Positions 9,238-18,107 of a DNA stretch of 64,000 nt are shown piece by piece (within the stretch, counting starts at the first letter, position 1; each line of letters begins with the position of its first letter). Position numbers and translations under genes: made by a program. Below the pieces are notes generated by a model. The model saw only the letters and a list, made by a program, of their open reading frames with translations. It did no database searches and was not told the origin of the DNA. Origin of the DNA: Chondrinema litorale (GTDB lineage: Bacteria; Bacteroidota; Bacteroidia; Cytophagales; Flammeovirgaceae); contig NZ_CP111065.1 in assembly GCF_026250525.1 (NCBI RefSeq), positions 22,052-86,051 on the forward strand, written 5' to 3'.

Positions 9238-9570
9238 ATGAAAGACGAAAATAAGAATACTGTATTTGATCTGCTTAGAAAGGATAAAGCTCTTCTAAGA
9301 GATATTTTAGGTGATATGACCAAAGAGGATTTGGGTAGTCACTATTTAAAACAACTGATGGAACATGAGTGGATTAACTTAAGGGCTCTTGCTGCGATGT
9401 TGGAATTACCCAAAGAGGAACAAGATGATAAAAAAGAAAGAAACAAAGCAGTTAATAATGTCAAGAAAAGAAAGAAGCATCCTAAAGAGAAAGTAATGAA
9501 TATAAGAGAGGATTTACTAGAGCTAAAGGATTTATGCAGTAAGGTACTAGAATATTATGAAATAGATTGA
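9238..9570 (+). CDS. Small charged protein, unknown function
   Basis: A 110-residue, highly charged and predicted helical protein without signal peptide or membrane segment. A Lys/Arg-rich stretch occupies about residues 60-85, with acidic helical segments on either side. It starts 12 bp after the BRO-N gene and is probably co-transcribed with it. A DNA-associated accessory role is conceivable from the basic patch, but no family is recognised. Confidence 0.5.
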   Translation: MKDENKNTVFDLLRKDKALLRDILGDMTKEDLGSHYLKQLMEHEWINLRALAAMLELPKEEQDDKKERNKAVNNVKKRKKHPKEKVMNIREDLLELKDLCSKVLEYYEID

Positions 9571-9573
9571 ATG

Positions 9574-9600
9574 TAAGTGCACCAGAATCTGATGCACTTA
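9574..9600. terminator. Inverted repeat after the BRO operon
   Basis: TAAGTGCA and TGCACTTA form perfect 8-bp arms around an 11-base loop, directly after the stop of the preceding gene. No long T run follows, so it may be a weak terminator or a binding site next to the first TAAAGTTG motif. Confidence 0.4.
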
Positions 9601-9606
9601 TCACTA

Positions 9607-9624
9607 TAAAGTTGTTTTTATTAT
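9607..9624 (+). promoter_or_regulatory. TAAAGTTG promoter-like motif, copy 1
   Basis: TAAAGTTGTTTTTATTAT, identical to the copy in front of the VirB2-like gene. TAAAGTTG differs at one base from the Bacteroidota -7 box TAnnTTTG. No gene starts right after it. The roughly 220 bases up to copy 2 have no convincing ORF but contain a CTACTAAA/TTTAGTGG hairpin (about 9775-9795), so a short leader or small RNA is possible. Confidence 0.45.
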
Positions 9625-9829
9625 ATCAAGAAATATAATAAAGCACAAATATAATTTTTTAATTTTTCTTTTGAATTAAAAGCAAATTCAAATACATTTG
9701 GTGTATAAACAAAGCCAAAAATTTTACCTGTAAAAGGGTGCTTTCCCAAATAATATTACCAACAATTTGATAACTACTAAATTTTTTTAGTGGTACTACT
9801 ATCATAGCATTTTGTTAATTTTTTTACTA

Positions 9830-9847
9830 TAAAGTTGTTTTTATTAT
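9830..9847 (+). promoter_or_regulatory. TAAAGTTG promoter-like motif, copy 2 (tra operon)
   Basis: TAAAGTTG at 9830-9837 is followed by the ATG at 9846, and TTTG at 9811-9814 could be its -33 element (spacer 15, a little short). If used as a -7 box, transcription would begin at or next to the start codon, giving a leaderless or nearly leaderless tra message. Confidence 0.5.
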
Positions 9848-10298
9848 GTCATTTTACAAGAAAGCCCTAAGAGGTTTAGATGTGCTATCTAGACTCTTAA
9901 GTTTTGTATCCATTTACTTTTGCATAAAAGTAAGACCTATGGTTGCTTCAACATTTTTTGTTCCACTGTCAATTACTAAAAAGAAAGGAGTAGTCTTCTT
10001 CTTACTTAGTCTAGGTTTTATAAACTTAGTAAATGCCCAGAATAAAGTTTCAGGAGCTGTCGATAAGTTATCAGAACAGGTATTACTTATTTGTAATTTA
10101 TTATTCATCATATTTATTGTTATCGGTCTAATTAGAACGATTAGCAAATTTGTAAAACAAGCTCCTGATGCTGCTGGGTCTTTAGTTTATGTTTTGATTG
10201 CAGTAGCACTTTGGGGAGGTTTTGCATATATGCAAGATGACATAGCTTCATTTGTTGGAAGTTCAGCATTCACAATTAAACATGGAGCTACAAAATAA
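9846..10298 (+). CDS. traE: Conjugal transfer protein TraE (VirB2-like pilin, DUF4134)
   Basis: A 150-residue protein, the likely major pilin of the mating channel. It has a signal-like hydrophobic segment (about residues 45-63, VVFFLLSLGFINLVNAQ) and two further hydrophobic helices (about 80-100 and 115-130), the usual VirB2/DUF4134 layout. The first 31 residues before a second Met at residue 32 are an unusual extension; translation could also start there, giving a protein nearer normal pilin size. It is the first gene of the transfer operon and is followed 5 bp later by the VirB3-like gene. The call rests on size, topology and position. Confidence 0.75.
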   Translation: MSFYKKALRGLDVLSRLLSFVSIYFCIKVRPMVASTFFVPLSITKKKGVVFFLLSLGFINLVNAQNKVSGAVDKLSEQVLLICNLLFIIFIVIGLIRTISKFVKQAPDAAGSLVYVLIAVALWGGFAYMQDDIASFVGSSAFTIKHGATK

Positions 10299-10303
10299 GA
10301 ATT

Positions 10304-10651
10304 ATGGAAAGCTTCAAATTGATAGAGAAAAAAAGCCAAATATTTGGTGTATCGTTTCAAGATGCTTTCATACTTATATTGTTCTTCGTTACTGCATCTA
10401 TTTTAGGTGCAGTAGTTAATTTATTTTTCCCAATACCTAAGTGGTATCATTTAGTTAATGTCACATTACTTTTTGTAGGATATTTTGTTTTAAAGAGGAT
10501 CAATAAAAAAAAGCATGCAACATTTTTGATGTCTTTTATCTCTTTCTACTTAATGCAACCAAAGCATCTGTTTTTAGAGATGGAAGATAAACTCCAAATA
10601 AATAGAGTTGAAGTCAAAAATGTAAAGTCGAGTAAAAGGCGACATAAATAA
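10304..10651 (+). CDS. traF: Conjugal transfer protein TraF (VirB3-like, DUF4133)
   Basis: A 115-residue inner-membrane protein with two hydrophobic helices (about residues 22-42 and 48-65) and a basic cytoplasmic tail, typical of VirB3/TraF proteins of Bacteroidota conjugative elements. These sit at the inner membrane and work with the VirB4 ATPase. The gene lies between the pilin and the TraG ATPase, as expected. A 120-bp gap with its own promoter-like motif separates it from traG, so traG may have its own promoter. Confidence 0.75.
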   Translation: MESFKLIEKKSQIFGVSFQDAFILILFFVTASILGAVVNLFFPIPKWYHLVNVTLLFVGYFVLKRINKKKHATFLMSFISFYLMQPKHLFLEMEDKLQINRVEVKNVKSSKRRHK

Positions 10652-10759
10652 TAATTATATAACAAAGTGTAAACCTCGCCTTAATTTTTTCTAGTCTACA
10701 ATAGTAGGGCTGTACTGTATATCCTTTTTTATATCCAATTACCCTTATACTAATCACTA

Positions 10760-10774
10760 TAAAGTTGTTTTTAT
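10760..10774 (+). promoter_or_regulatory. TAAAGTTG promoter-like motif, copy 3 (traG)
   Basis: TAAAGTTG (10760-10767) is followed by five T and then the traG ATG at 10773. With this spacing the transcript would begin at the start codon. No clear TTG is present at the -33 distance. Confidence 0.5.
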
Positions 10775-13298
10775 GATTCTCGCAAGACCTAAAAAAAAGA
10801 AGAGGTATTCTAAACCATATTTGGAGAGACAACCCATATTTGGAATAGAAGACAATAAAGTTTATTTAAATAATGGAAGAGTTGCAATAGGATTTAAAGT
10901 AAATGCTGTTGAAATGGAAAGCTTAAATGCTGATGAATATGCAGTAATAAATGAAGCTTTATCTCGTGGACTATCTAAGTTTCCCGTAGGTACTGTCATT
11001 CAAAAAACAGATATTTATTATGATGACAGGTATGATTCTGACCAAGAAAATGATAATACATACTTTGTATCACGTATGGATGCTTATTATTTTGAGCGTT
11101 TACAACAAATTCAAAAAGATTACTTCTTCATATCATTTCCAATAGATAGTCAGTATAAAGCAAATGCATTTAATAGCATATTTGCATTAGGATTATCTGT
11201 TGTAAAAAACCCTTTTTCTAATATTGAAGAAAGAGCAAGTATAGCAGAAAAGTATGCAAAGGATTTTATATCAGGTTTAGAAGGGATTGGAGGATTAAGC
11301 TTTAGTAGGTTAAGTACAAAAGAGCTTGAAGTATTATATTATCAGTATTCCAATTTAGATTTTAAGAACGAAACAAAATCATTTGAAAAAGAATTTTCAA
11401 ATCAACTAGGCAATTGTCAAATAGGTGAGAAAAAAATAAATGTAGTTTCATTAAAAGGACAAGGGTTTGAGATTTTTGATAGTGTTCCAAATGAATTTGG
11501 TATAGATGCACCATTTATTTGGCCTCTAACCTATCATTTGGACTTCCCACATATACTCACTCAAACTCTAATTGTAGAAGATGATAGTGCATTGAATCTG
11601 CTTGATTTTGAAAAAAAAGTAAATTCAGGACTGTCTTGGATGAGTACTCAAGATAATGATCTAAAAGCAGAGACAATAAGTAATTTCACAAATCATATAA
11701 GAGCTGGAAATAATAGAGTATGTGGTTTAGGAATAAATGTTATTTGCTTTTCTGCTGATGATTATGAAAGGGAAGACAATGTACAAAATACTTTAAATGC
11801 TTTTAGTTTGATGGGATGTGAAGCATTTGTCGAAACTTATGACACAGCTACTATGTTTTTCGCATCATTCCCTGCTAATGGTTTCTCTAACTATCATATA
11901 CTACAAACTAGTAGTGATATAGGTTCTAAGTATTTTCATTTTACAAAGTCTTATACAAGTGCTCATAAAGGTGAAATCTATTTGAATGACAGGTTCAGAA
12001 AACGTCTCAGAGTTAATTTATTTAATACGCATTTAAATAATCAAAATGCAATTGTAATTGGTCCAACTGGTTCTGGTAAAAGTTTTACTGTTGGATACTT
12101 TATCTGTCAAAGGCATGAGAAAAAGAGTCGTCAAATTATTATAGATAATGGTGGTAGCTATAAAAACCTCATGAAAATGCTTAAAGAAGATCAATATCAT
12201 GATGCTTATTTTGAATATGATTTTGAGTCACCATTTTCTTTAAATCCTTTTTTAGTTCCTAAAAGTGAACATGGCAATTGGTTATTATCAGATCACAAAG
12301 AGCTTTTTATAGTAGCATGTTTGCGTCTTATGTATAAAGGACCAGGAGGGTATTTTGAGCAAGTTGAAATAGTTATTTTGCATGAGTTAGTAACTAATTA
12401 CTATAGGTACTTAAATCAAAATAAAGAAGCCTTTCCTACCTTATCAGGATTTTATAATTGGGCTAGAGAAAACGATGCACAAAAAAGATTGGAGGATGAC
12501 GAAGATTATATAGATCAAATGGAATGCTTTAAACTAAAGCAATTTTTACTGACTATAAAACCCTTTTCAACAGGTAGATACAGTAAAGGATTTAATTCTA
12601 AGAATAAGCTAGATATATCAGATCAAGAGATTATTTGTTTTGATATGCGGAAAATAAAAGAAGATCCACTTTTAGCTCCTGTTGTTGGACTTATGATTAC
12701 TGAATTAGCAATGGATCAAATTAGAAAATTCCCTAATGAGATAAAGTACATTTATATGGATGAAGCATGGTCAATGCTAAACTCATTAGGAGATTTTGTG
12801 GAAAGTATGTTTAGGACTATACGAAAAGAAAATGGTTCTATGTGGATAATTACTCAAACTATTCATGAAATCGCAAACTCTAATATTTCAAAAGCTATTA
12901 TCATTAATGCAGATACTAAGGTTATATTAAACCACCAATCTCAGCAAGCAGAAGTTTCAGAATTAAGTAGCCATTTAGCCTTTACAGATATAGATATTTC
13001 CAAGATTAATTCATTGCGAAAAGAAAGCAATTCTTATAGGGAAATATTTATCAAGCAGGGAAATTATAGTAGAGTTTATTGCTTAGAAGCACCTCCACAT
13101 ATAGGAGCAGCTATAACTAGTAAACCTTCTGAGAGGAATGCAATCAATGTATTGGTAGAAAAGAATGGAAATATAAAAGCTGCTATAGATGAGTATGTAG
13201 AAAAGCAATTTTTGACTAATGATAACAAAGTATCAAACGATACTTATGAAGAAGAAACTTCACCATTGGCAGTCAAAAAATCTATGTCTGCAAAGTAG
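10773..13298 (+). CDS. traG: Conjugal transfer ATPase TraG (VirB4 family)
   Basis: An 841-residue ATPase that energises assembly of the type IV secretion channel at the inner membrane. The N-terminal half is the VirB4/CagE-like domain. The ATPase core shows Walker A GPTGSGKS near residue 429, Walker B with YIYMDEAWSML near 660, and a conserved Gln-containing WIITQTIHEI segment. Length is normal for TraG of Bacteroidota conjugative elements. It lies between the VirB3-like and VirB6-like genes. The motifs make this one of the safest calls in the window. Confidence 0.92.
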   Translation: MILARPKKKKRYSKPYLERQPIFGIEDNKVYLNNGRVAIGFKVNAVEMESLNADEYAVINEALSRGLSKFPVGTVIQKTDIYYDDRYDSDQENDNTYFVSRMDAYYFERLQQIQKDYFFISFPIDSQYKANAFNSIFALGLSVVKNPFSNIEERASIAEKYAKDFISGLEGIGGLSFSRLSTKELEVLYYQYSNLDFKNETKSFEKEFSNQLGNCQIGEKKINVVSLKGQGFEIFDSVPNEFGIDAPFIWPLTYHLDFPHILTQTLIVEDDSALNLLDFEKKVNSGLSWMSTQDNDLKAETISNFTNHIRAGNNRVCGLGINVICFSADDYEREDNVQNTLNAFSLMGCEAFVETYDTATMFFASFPANGFSNYHILQTSSDIGSKYFHFTKSYTSAHKGEIYLNDRFRKRLRVNLFNTHLNNQNAIVIGPTGSGKSFTVGYFICQRHEKKSRQIIIDNGGSYKNLMKMLKEDQYHDAYFEYDFESPFSLNPFLVPKSEHGNWLLSDHKELFIVACLRLMYKGPGGYFEQVEIVILHELVTNYYRYLNQNKEAFPTLSGFYNWARENDAQKRLEDDEDYIDQMECFKLKQFLLTIKPFSTGRYSKGFNSKNKLDISDQEIICFDMRKIKEDPLLAPVVGLMITELAMDQIRKFPNEIKYIYMDEAWSMLNSLGDFVESMFRTIRKENGSMWIITQTIHEIANSNISKAIIINADTKVILNHQSQQAEVSELSSHLAFTDIDISKINSLRKESNSYREIFIKQGNYSRVYCLEAPPHIGAAITSKPSERNAINVLVEKNGNIKAAIDEYVEKQFLTNDNKVSNDTYEEETSPLAVKKSMSAK

Positions 13299-13340
13299 AA
13301 TAAATATCTTTTTTGAAATCAGAAAAACTATATCCAAATT

Positions 13341-14339
13341 ATGAATAATGTAACAGATAATGCTGCATTTCTTGAAGCTATCTATGCAGTGACCGAGGAT
13401 ATATGGTATGTTGCTTATATATTGTTACCAATATTCTTAGTAATGATGATAACTAAATCAGTAGGAAAGTCATTGTTACTAAATACATCATTGAGCATTG
13501 ATTTTGGTATGATTATCAGAGTGGTATTTTACCTCTTATTATTGCCTTTCTATGTCGAAATAATGGATATGATTAGTTTGACAATAGCATGGGTTTGTGA
13601 CCAACTTGATCCTCAAACAGATGTTTTTGTTGATCTAAATAATTTAAGCTCTTATGGAGAATCGGAAAAATCAGACTGGGATTATATAGTTGATACAGTT
13701 CAAGAAATGGGAGATGGTGTTGTATCTTTTTTTGATAATCCTTTATTGTTTTTTGTAACAATGACAAAGTCAGGATTACTTTTCGCTGTTAGAAAAATAA
13801 TTAATATTCTACGAGCAATATTCATAGGAATTCTATTTGCAGTTGGTCCATTATCCTTTGCTATGAGTGCATTGCCAAACCGATCTGGACTATTAAATAA
13901 ATGGTTTACAGCTTATTTAAACTTACAATGTTGGTCTATTGTAATCATCATACTTGATAAGATTTTCGATACTTATGCTAATAATTTATCCGAAGAAGGA
14001 TTCAGTATGTTTATGTTTAGTGGTGAGTTTTTTAATAGCTTAAATGCTTTTATTATTCTCGTAGTTTATCTCATTTCTTTCTTATTTATACCTTGGTTAA
14101 CCAGTTTTATAGTTGGTAGTAGTGATGTTGGACACATACCAGGCAAAATAGCACAGACTGTAATGGCTGTACAATCTGCTGGTGCATCACTAGCAACAGG
14201 TGCTATAGCAGGAGCTAGTATCAAACATGCAACTATAAATAGAATGGCTAATCCAGTAGTTTCAAATCCTAAAAGCTCTTTCCAAAAAAATGTCAATAAT
14301 AAAGTAAGCAGAAGCTCAGGAAGGCAAAGAAGGAGATAA
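13341..14339 (+). CDS. traJ: Conjugal transfer protein TraJ (VirB6-like)
   Basis: A 332-residue polytopic inner-membrane protein with about six hydrophobic segments and a conserved-looking Trp/Pro-rich core (FAVGPLSFAMSALP, FTAYLNLQCWSIVIII) as in Bacteroidota TraJ proteins. VirB6/TraJ proteins form the inner-membrane pore of the channel. The C-terminal tail is basic (RSSGRQRRR) and probably cytoplasmic. It lies between traG and the VirB8-like gene, the normal order. Confidence 0.85.
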   Translation: MNNVTDNAAFLEAIYAVTEDIWYVAYILLPIFLVMMITKSVGKSLLLNTSLSIDFGMIIRVVFYLLLLPFYVEIMDMISLTIAWVCDQLDPQTDVFVDLNNLSSYGESEKSDWDYIVDTVQEMGDGVVSFFDNPLLFFVTMTKSGLLFAVRKIINILRAIFIGILFAVGPLSFAMSALPNRSGLLNKWFTAYLNLQCWSIVIIILDKIFDTYANNLSEEGFSMFMFSGEFFNSLNAFIILVVYLISFLFIPWLTSFIVGSSDVGHIPGKIAQTVMAVQSAGASLATGAIAGASIKHATINRMANPVVSNPKSSFQKNVNNKVSRSSGRQRRR

Positions 14340-14367
14340 TCCAAGTCATTTAAAAATCTATAATGTT

Positions 14368-14967
14368 ATGAATCAAATGCAAAATGTATCAAAGATGTTT
14401 GATGGTATGAAAATAACATCTATCTGTAGTGTTTTATCTTTAGTGATAGTTGTTGTTTTCATGAGTTTTAATAAAGATGCTGCTGTAAAAGATGCTAGTG
14501 GTAAAGCATATATAAAAACCAACAGTGGTACTTTTTCTGCTCATATTGATGAGTCTAGTAGTGTATCTATCTATGAAGCTAAATTATTTGTAAAAAACTC
14601 TCTAAGATTAGCTTTCGCCCATAATAAGCACACTTTCAAAGAAAATATGAGTGCTTTAGAATATCTCCTTCAAAAGAAGGATATGAATAGAATCCTTTCA
14701 GATTTTGAAAAGGCTGAGGAGTATGAAAATTATCAAAGGTTTGATTCTCGATCAGAGGTAAGTTTCGACTCTATATCAATTGATTTAGATGCTGTTCCAA
14801 TCAAAGGTGTATGCAAGTTCAGAAGAAATATATATTTCTACAATGAACAAGCTACTATACCAACTACTTGCATATTTCAACTAGAAAAAGTTGATGCAGG
14901 AAGAAGTGACAACAATCCTTATGGCTTGAGACTGAAGAATATTGACTATGTAGATTATATAAAATAA
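14368..14967 (+). CDS. traK: Conjugal transfer protein TraK (VirB8-like)
   Basis: A 199-residue protein with a short cytoplasmic N-terminus, one membrane segment (about residues 18-36, SICSVLSLVIVVVFMSF) and a periplasmic domain of about 150 residues, the layout of VirB8/TraK. This family bridges the inner-membrane parts and the core complex. It is followed 7 bp later by the VirB9-like gene. Sequence similarity is not strong by eye; the call depends on topology, length and gene order. Confidence 0.75.
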   Translation: MNQMQNVSKMFDGMKITSICSVLSLVIVVVFMSFNKDAAVKDASGKAYIKTNSGTFSAHIDESSSVSIYEAKLFVKNSLRLAFAHNKHTFKENMSALEYLLQKKDMNRILSDFEKAEEYENYQRFDSRSEVSFDSISIDLDAVPIKGVCKFRRNIYFYNEQATIPTTCIFQLEKVDAGRSDNNPYGLRLKNIDYVDYIK

Positions 14968-14974
14968 TAGAATT

Positions 14975-15823
14975 ATGAAATTTAACTTAATCTTATTTTT
15001 AATAATTGGGCTAAGCCGTGTTGGTTTCTCTCAAATGGATACTATCTATGTTAATGATAAAACTCCTGCTGTACTCCTATTTGATAATAGAGTAGTATTT
15101 TCAGAAAGTGATGCGAGTTATTTTACTCAAATCCAAAATGAAGTTATTTATTTAAAATCGAAAAGTACAAATCCAGAAGTTGGACATCTAACAGTAAAAG
15201 AAGGGAATAATTTTTATTCATTTTTTGTCGCTTATAAAGCTAGTATAGATAAGATAGAATACGATTATAGAGAGAATACTTTAATGAAAAGGTCTTTACT
15301 TAATCGAGAAAATCATATACCTCCAGTACCATTAAATTTGGTTAAATCAAGGTTAAAAGAGTTCTCATTATCTACTGATAGAAATGAGTATAAAACAGTT
15401 GCTACTAAAATAGATAATATAACTCTACAATTATTAGATGTACTTGTAGACCATACTGCTTTTTATCTTAAGTTTTCTGTAAAAAATGAGAGTGCTGTTA
15501 TCTATAGAATAGATTATTTAGGGTTTGAGAGGAAAGAATTCTATCGAAAAAGATTTTTACCTTTTGTAAATAAGAAAGTAACCTCTACTCCTTTTGAAAT
15601 CTTTGCTTCAGTAGATATGAGGGATATACCACCTTATTCTAGTAATGAGTTTTCAGTAGCTATCCCTATTTATGCGACAGGTGATTTAGGCAGTTTGATT
15701 GTTACCCTACGTGAATCTACAGGGGTTAGAACCATTCCTCTTTCAATCAAACCTAAATATTTAGAGAAAGCAGATTTATATCTAAACCCAAGTGTGTCAA
15801 GTAAAAAAGATGACTCATTATGA
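14975..15823 (+). CDS. traN: Conjugal transfer protein TraN (VirB9-like, DUF4138)
   Basis: A 282-residue exported protein with a signal peptide ending near GFSQ and two beta-rich domains; the C-terminal part contains the IPPYSSNEFSVAIPIYATG region that resembles the DUF4138/TraN family. TraN is the VirB9 counterpart, part of the core complex near the outer membrane. Its stop overlaps the start of the VirB10-like gene by 4 bp (ATGA), so translation is coupled. Confidence 0.8.
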   Translation: MKFNLILFLIIGLSRVGFSQMDTIYVNDKTPAVLLFDNRVVFSESDASYFTQIQNEVIYLKSKSTNPEVGHLTVKEGNNFYSFFVAYKASIDKIEYDYRENTLMKRSLLNRENHIPPVPLNLVKSRLKEFSLSTDRNEYKTVATKIDNITLQLLDVLVDHTAFYLKFSVKNESAVIYRIDYLGFERKEFYRKRFLPFVNKKVTSTPFEIFASVDMRDIPPYSSNEFSVAIPIYATGDLGSLIVTLRESTGVRTIPLSIKPKYLEKADLYLNPSVSSKKDDSL

Positions 15824-16794
15824 AAGATTTTTTTAAAAAAATAAGGAAGAAAGCTATTCTAGACTTCCTTAAAAACAACAAAATTATAGTTGTCCTATTC
15901 ATTTTTGTATTAGCAATATGCTATACATTTCTTGATTTCATGATTAATGTAAATGAAGATGATTTAAAAGGAGAATCACCTACTGCTAATTATGATATAG
16001 AACCTAATGAAGAAGAAGCCGATAATAATGAAGACTATTCAATTGAAGACTCGTCAGCATACTATCAGATAGTGGATTATGTAGAGGTTTTTAGTAAGTT
16101 AAAAAAAGGCGAGGATGATAAAGAGTTTGACTTAGAAGCAGAAAAAGCAAAGTGGTTAAGTTCTTTGAATCAAGATACAGCAAAAGAAGTAAAACCAGCT
16201 TCTAAACCGAAACCTAAGCCTATATATAAGAAAAAGGAAGTAAAACCTATTGAAAAGCAGGTTAGACCGAAAGTCAATGAAGATAGCATAGCAAGAAGAA
16301 TTAAAGATAATGTATTTAATCTTTCATACGGCTCTCCTATGTTCAATGATATTGGCAGTAAAAAATACTTTGCCAAAGCAGTTATACATAACAAACAACA
16401 GATAAAATCAAGCTCAGAAGTATGGCTTCGTTTTGTTGAAGATGCGACATTTGAAGGTAATACCTATAAAAAGAATACAGTTTTTAGAGGTAGAGCTTCA
16501 TTGAATGGTAATAAAATAATGATCTCCATAAATAATATTAATGGTAAATCTGTAGACTGTGAGGTTTATGATAATGATTATACTGTAGGTATTATTTTGG
16601 AAGATTATGACCATGTATTACAAAAAGAATTAGAAAGGTCAGCTAGAACAGAATTTTCAACTTCTGTAACATCGATACCTCTTGATGCAGTCCAAGAAAC
16701 GGCTAATGCCATTACAAGAGCCAGAGCTAAAAAGAAGAGTATTTTAGAGTTGAATGATGGGTACGATGTTTTTATCGCTGAAATAGAAGATTGA
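15820..16794 (+). CDS. traM: Conjugal transfer protein TraM (VirB10-like)
   Basis: A 324-residue protein with a cytoplasmic basic N-terminus, one membrane helix (about residues 22-42), an acidic and proline-rich linker (KPKPKPIYKKKEVKP near 130) and a C-terminal TraM_C-like domain (VWLRFVEDATFEGNTYKKNT, FRGRASLNGNKIMI). VirB10/TraM spans the periplasm and links both membranes. It is shorter than many TraM proteins. It overlaps the next gene by 4 bp; that gene also looks like a TraM_C domain, so the function may be split or duplicated. Confidence 0.78.
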   Translation: MKDFFKKIRKKAILDFLKNNKIIVVLFIFVLAICYTFLDFMINVNEDDLKGESPTANYDIEPNEEEADNNEDYSIEDSSAYYQIVDYVEVFSKLKKGEDDKEFDLEAEKAKWLSSLNQDTAKEVKPASKPKPKPIYKKKEVKPIEKQVRPKVNEDSIARRIKDNVFNLSYGSPMFNDIGSKKYFAKAVIHNKQQIKSSSEVWLRFVEDATFEGNTYKKNTVFRGRASLNGNKIMISINNINGKSVDCEVYDNDYTVGIILEDYDHVLQKELERSARTEFSTSVTSIPLDAVQETANAITRARAKKKSILELNDGYDVFIAEIED

Positions 16795-17282
16795 TGAAAG
16801 GACTTATAATAATATTAATTCTTGCGGTCTATCCAGTAGGAGCCAAATGTCAGTTTAATATAGTTCAAGCTTCTAATAATACTGAAATACTTGTTTGTAT
16901 AAATGGAAATCAAGAAGTTAAAAATGGTGATAAGGTAAACTTGCGATTAGATGAAAGTATTATTCTTAACAATCATTTTTTGGATAGAAATACAACTTTC
17001 TGGGGAATAGTAAACATAGATTCAGTTGATTTGAATGTAAATGTTTTTGAGATACAACAAGAAAAGGTAAACTACTATTTGTACGACCTAAATGCTCAAG
17101 TTAAGGGAATTAGCTTGCCATTTGATGATAGGTATAACAATACATACACTTCATCTGTGCAGGATATAACAAGCAAAAAAAATGTCTTAGGTAAATTGAA
17201 ATTTCTTGGTAATTCAGGACAAAAAACTATAGACCCTATTTCATTTACTTTTTATGATAACCAAAAATTTTTATTGAAATGA
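16791..17282 (+). CDS. Secreted TraM_C-like protein
   Basis: A 163-residue protein with a signal peptide (GLIIILILAVYPVGAKC) and a single beta-rich domain. Its NLRLDESIILNNHFLDRNT and NYYLYDLNAQVKGISLP segments follow the pattern of the VirB10/TraM C-terminal domain (rigid strand, 'kgT..G' turn, then YDxDGxxGIxxP). It lacks the membrane anchor and linker of the preceding TraM. It is coupled by 4-bp overlaps to genes on both sides. It may be a detached second TraM_C module of the core complex. Confidence 0.6.
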   Translation: MMKGLIIILILAVYPVGAKCQFNIVQASNNTEILVCINGNQEVKNGDKVNLRLDESIILNNHFLDRNTTFWGIVNIDSVDLNVNVFEIQQEKVNYYLYDLNAQVKGISLPFDDRYNNTYTSSVQDITSKKNVLGKLKFLGNSGQKTIDPISFTFYDNQKFLLK

Positions 17283-18097
17283 AAAAAATAGTATTTCTAC
17301 TAATACTTTCTTTTGGATTCATTAATGTGAATGCACAAGGAATTCCAGTAATTGATCCAATTCATATAGTTGTATCAGGAGTGAATTTAAAAAAAGCAAA
17401 AGATCAATTACAAAAGCTTGAAGAACAACTTATTGAAATAAAAAGAGTCGTCTACAATGTAAACCAAATGCGGTTATTAAAAGAGCGTATAGAAGAAAGA
17501 CTATCTAGCGCAAAATCCGTGGAAGATTTAATGTTTTCTAATATTGATGATGAGTTTGAAACAGCATTTAACTTTGTAGATAACCCAAACCAATATGTTG
17601 ATTTTATAGGAAATTTTGGTGATTTAGAAGCCTTGTATAAGGCTATAGAAGAAGAGAAACCTATAGATTTATTTGATTATATCAATGGTTACACAGAGGG
17701 TAAAGTACCTGATAATTTTGAGAACTTCATTAATGATGAAAGTCAAAAAACTACTAATAAGTATGCATTGATGGAAGGTTTGTCTATGAAAAGGATAAAT
17801 ATGGCTCTATCCTATAATGATCTATCTCAAAAGTTGATTGAAAAAGCATCTGAACTAGAAGAAGCTACAAAAAATCAAAAGGGTGTACTTCATATGACAG
17901 AGTATGAAAGATTACAGTCAATGAAAACAGTTCATGAGTACTTATTAAAAAGCCTAGAAATTAGAGATAAGGCAGATACATATATTTTGAAAACATTCGA
18001 TTCCAATCCTTATAAAAGATATGCTACAAATATGTATGAGAATAAGCTTAGAAGGGATAAACTCATGGAAAATAGTATCTATACTTTTGGGAAATAA
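17279..18097 (+). CDS. VirB5/TraI-like transfer protein, paralogue 1
   Basis: A 272-residue exported protein with a signal peptide (IVFLLILSFGFINVNAQ) and long helical segments, as in VirB5/TrbJ/TraI-like proteins that act at the pilus tip or in pilus assembly. A motif MTEYERLQSMK sits near residue 205, followed by a conserved helical tail ending NMYENKLRRDKLMENSIYTF. The same tail and the YERL-type motif recur in the next three genes, so the four are tandem paralogues. It overlaps the preceding gene by 4 bp. Confidence 0.7.
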   Translation: MKKIVFLLILSFGFINVNAQGIPVIDPIHIVVSGVNLKKAKDQLQKLEEQLIEIKRVVYNVNQMRLLKERIEERLSSAKSVEDLMFSNIDDEFETAFNFVDNPNQYVDFIGNFGDLEALYKAIEEEKPIDLFDYINGYTEGKVPDNFENFINDESQKTTNKYALMEGLSMKRINMALSYNDLSQKLIEKASELEEATKNQKGVLHMTEYERLQSMKTVHEYLLKSLEIRDKADTYILKTFDSNPYKRYATNMYENKLRRDKLMENSIYTFGK

Positions 18098-18107
18098 TTT
18101 ATTGGCT

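Noticed and set aside
18021..18107. Upstream extension of VirB5-like paralogue 2
   Set aside because: It overlaps the preceding gene and would bury the signal peptide; the ATG at 18108 fits the paralogues.
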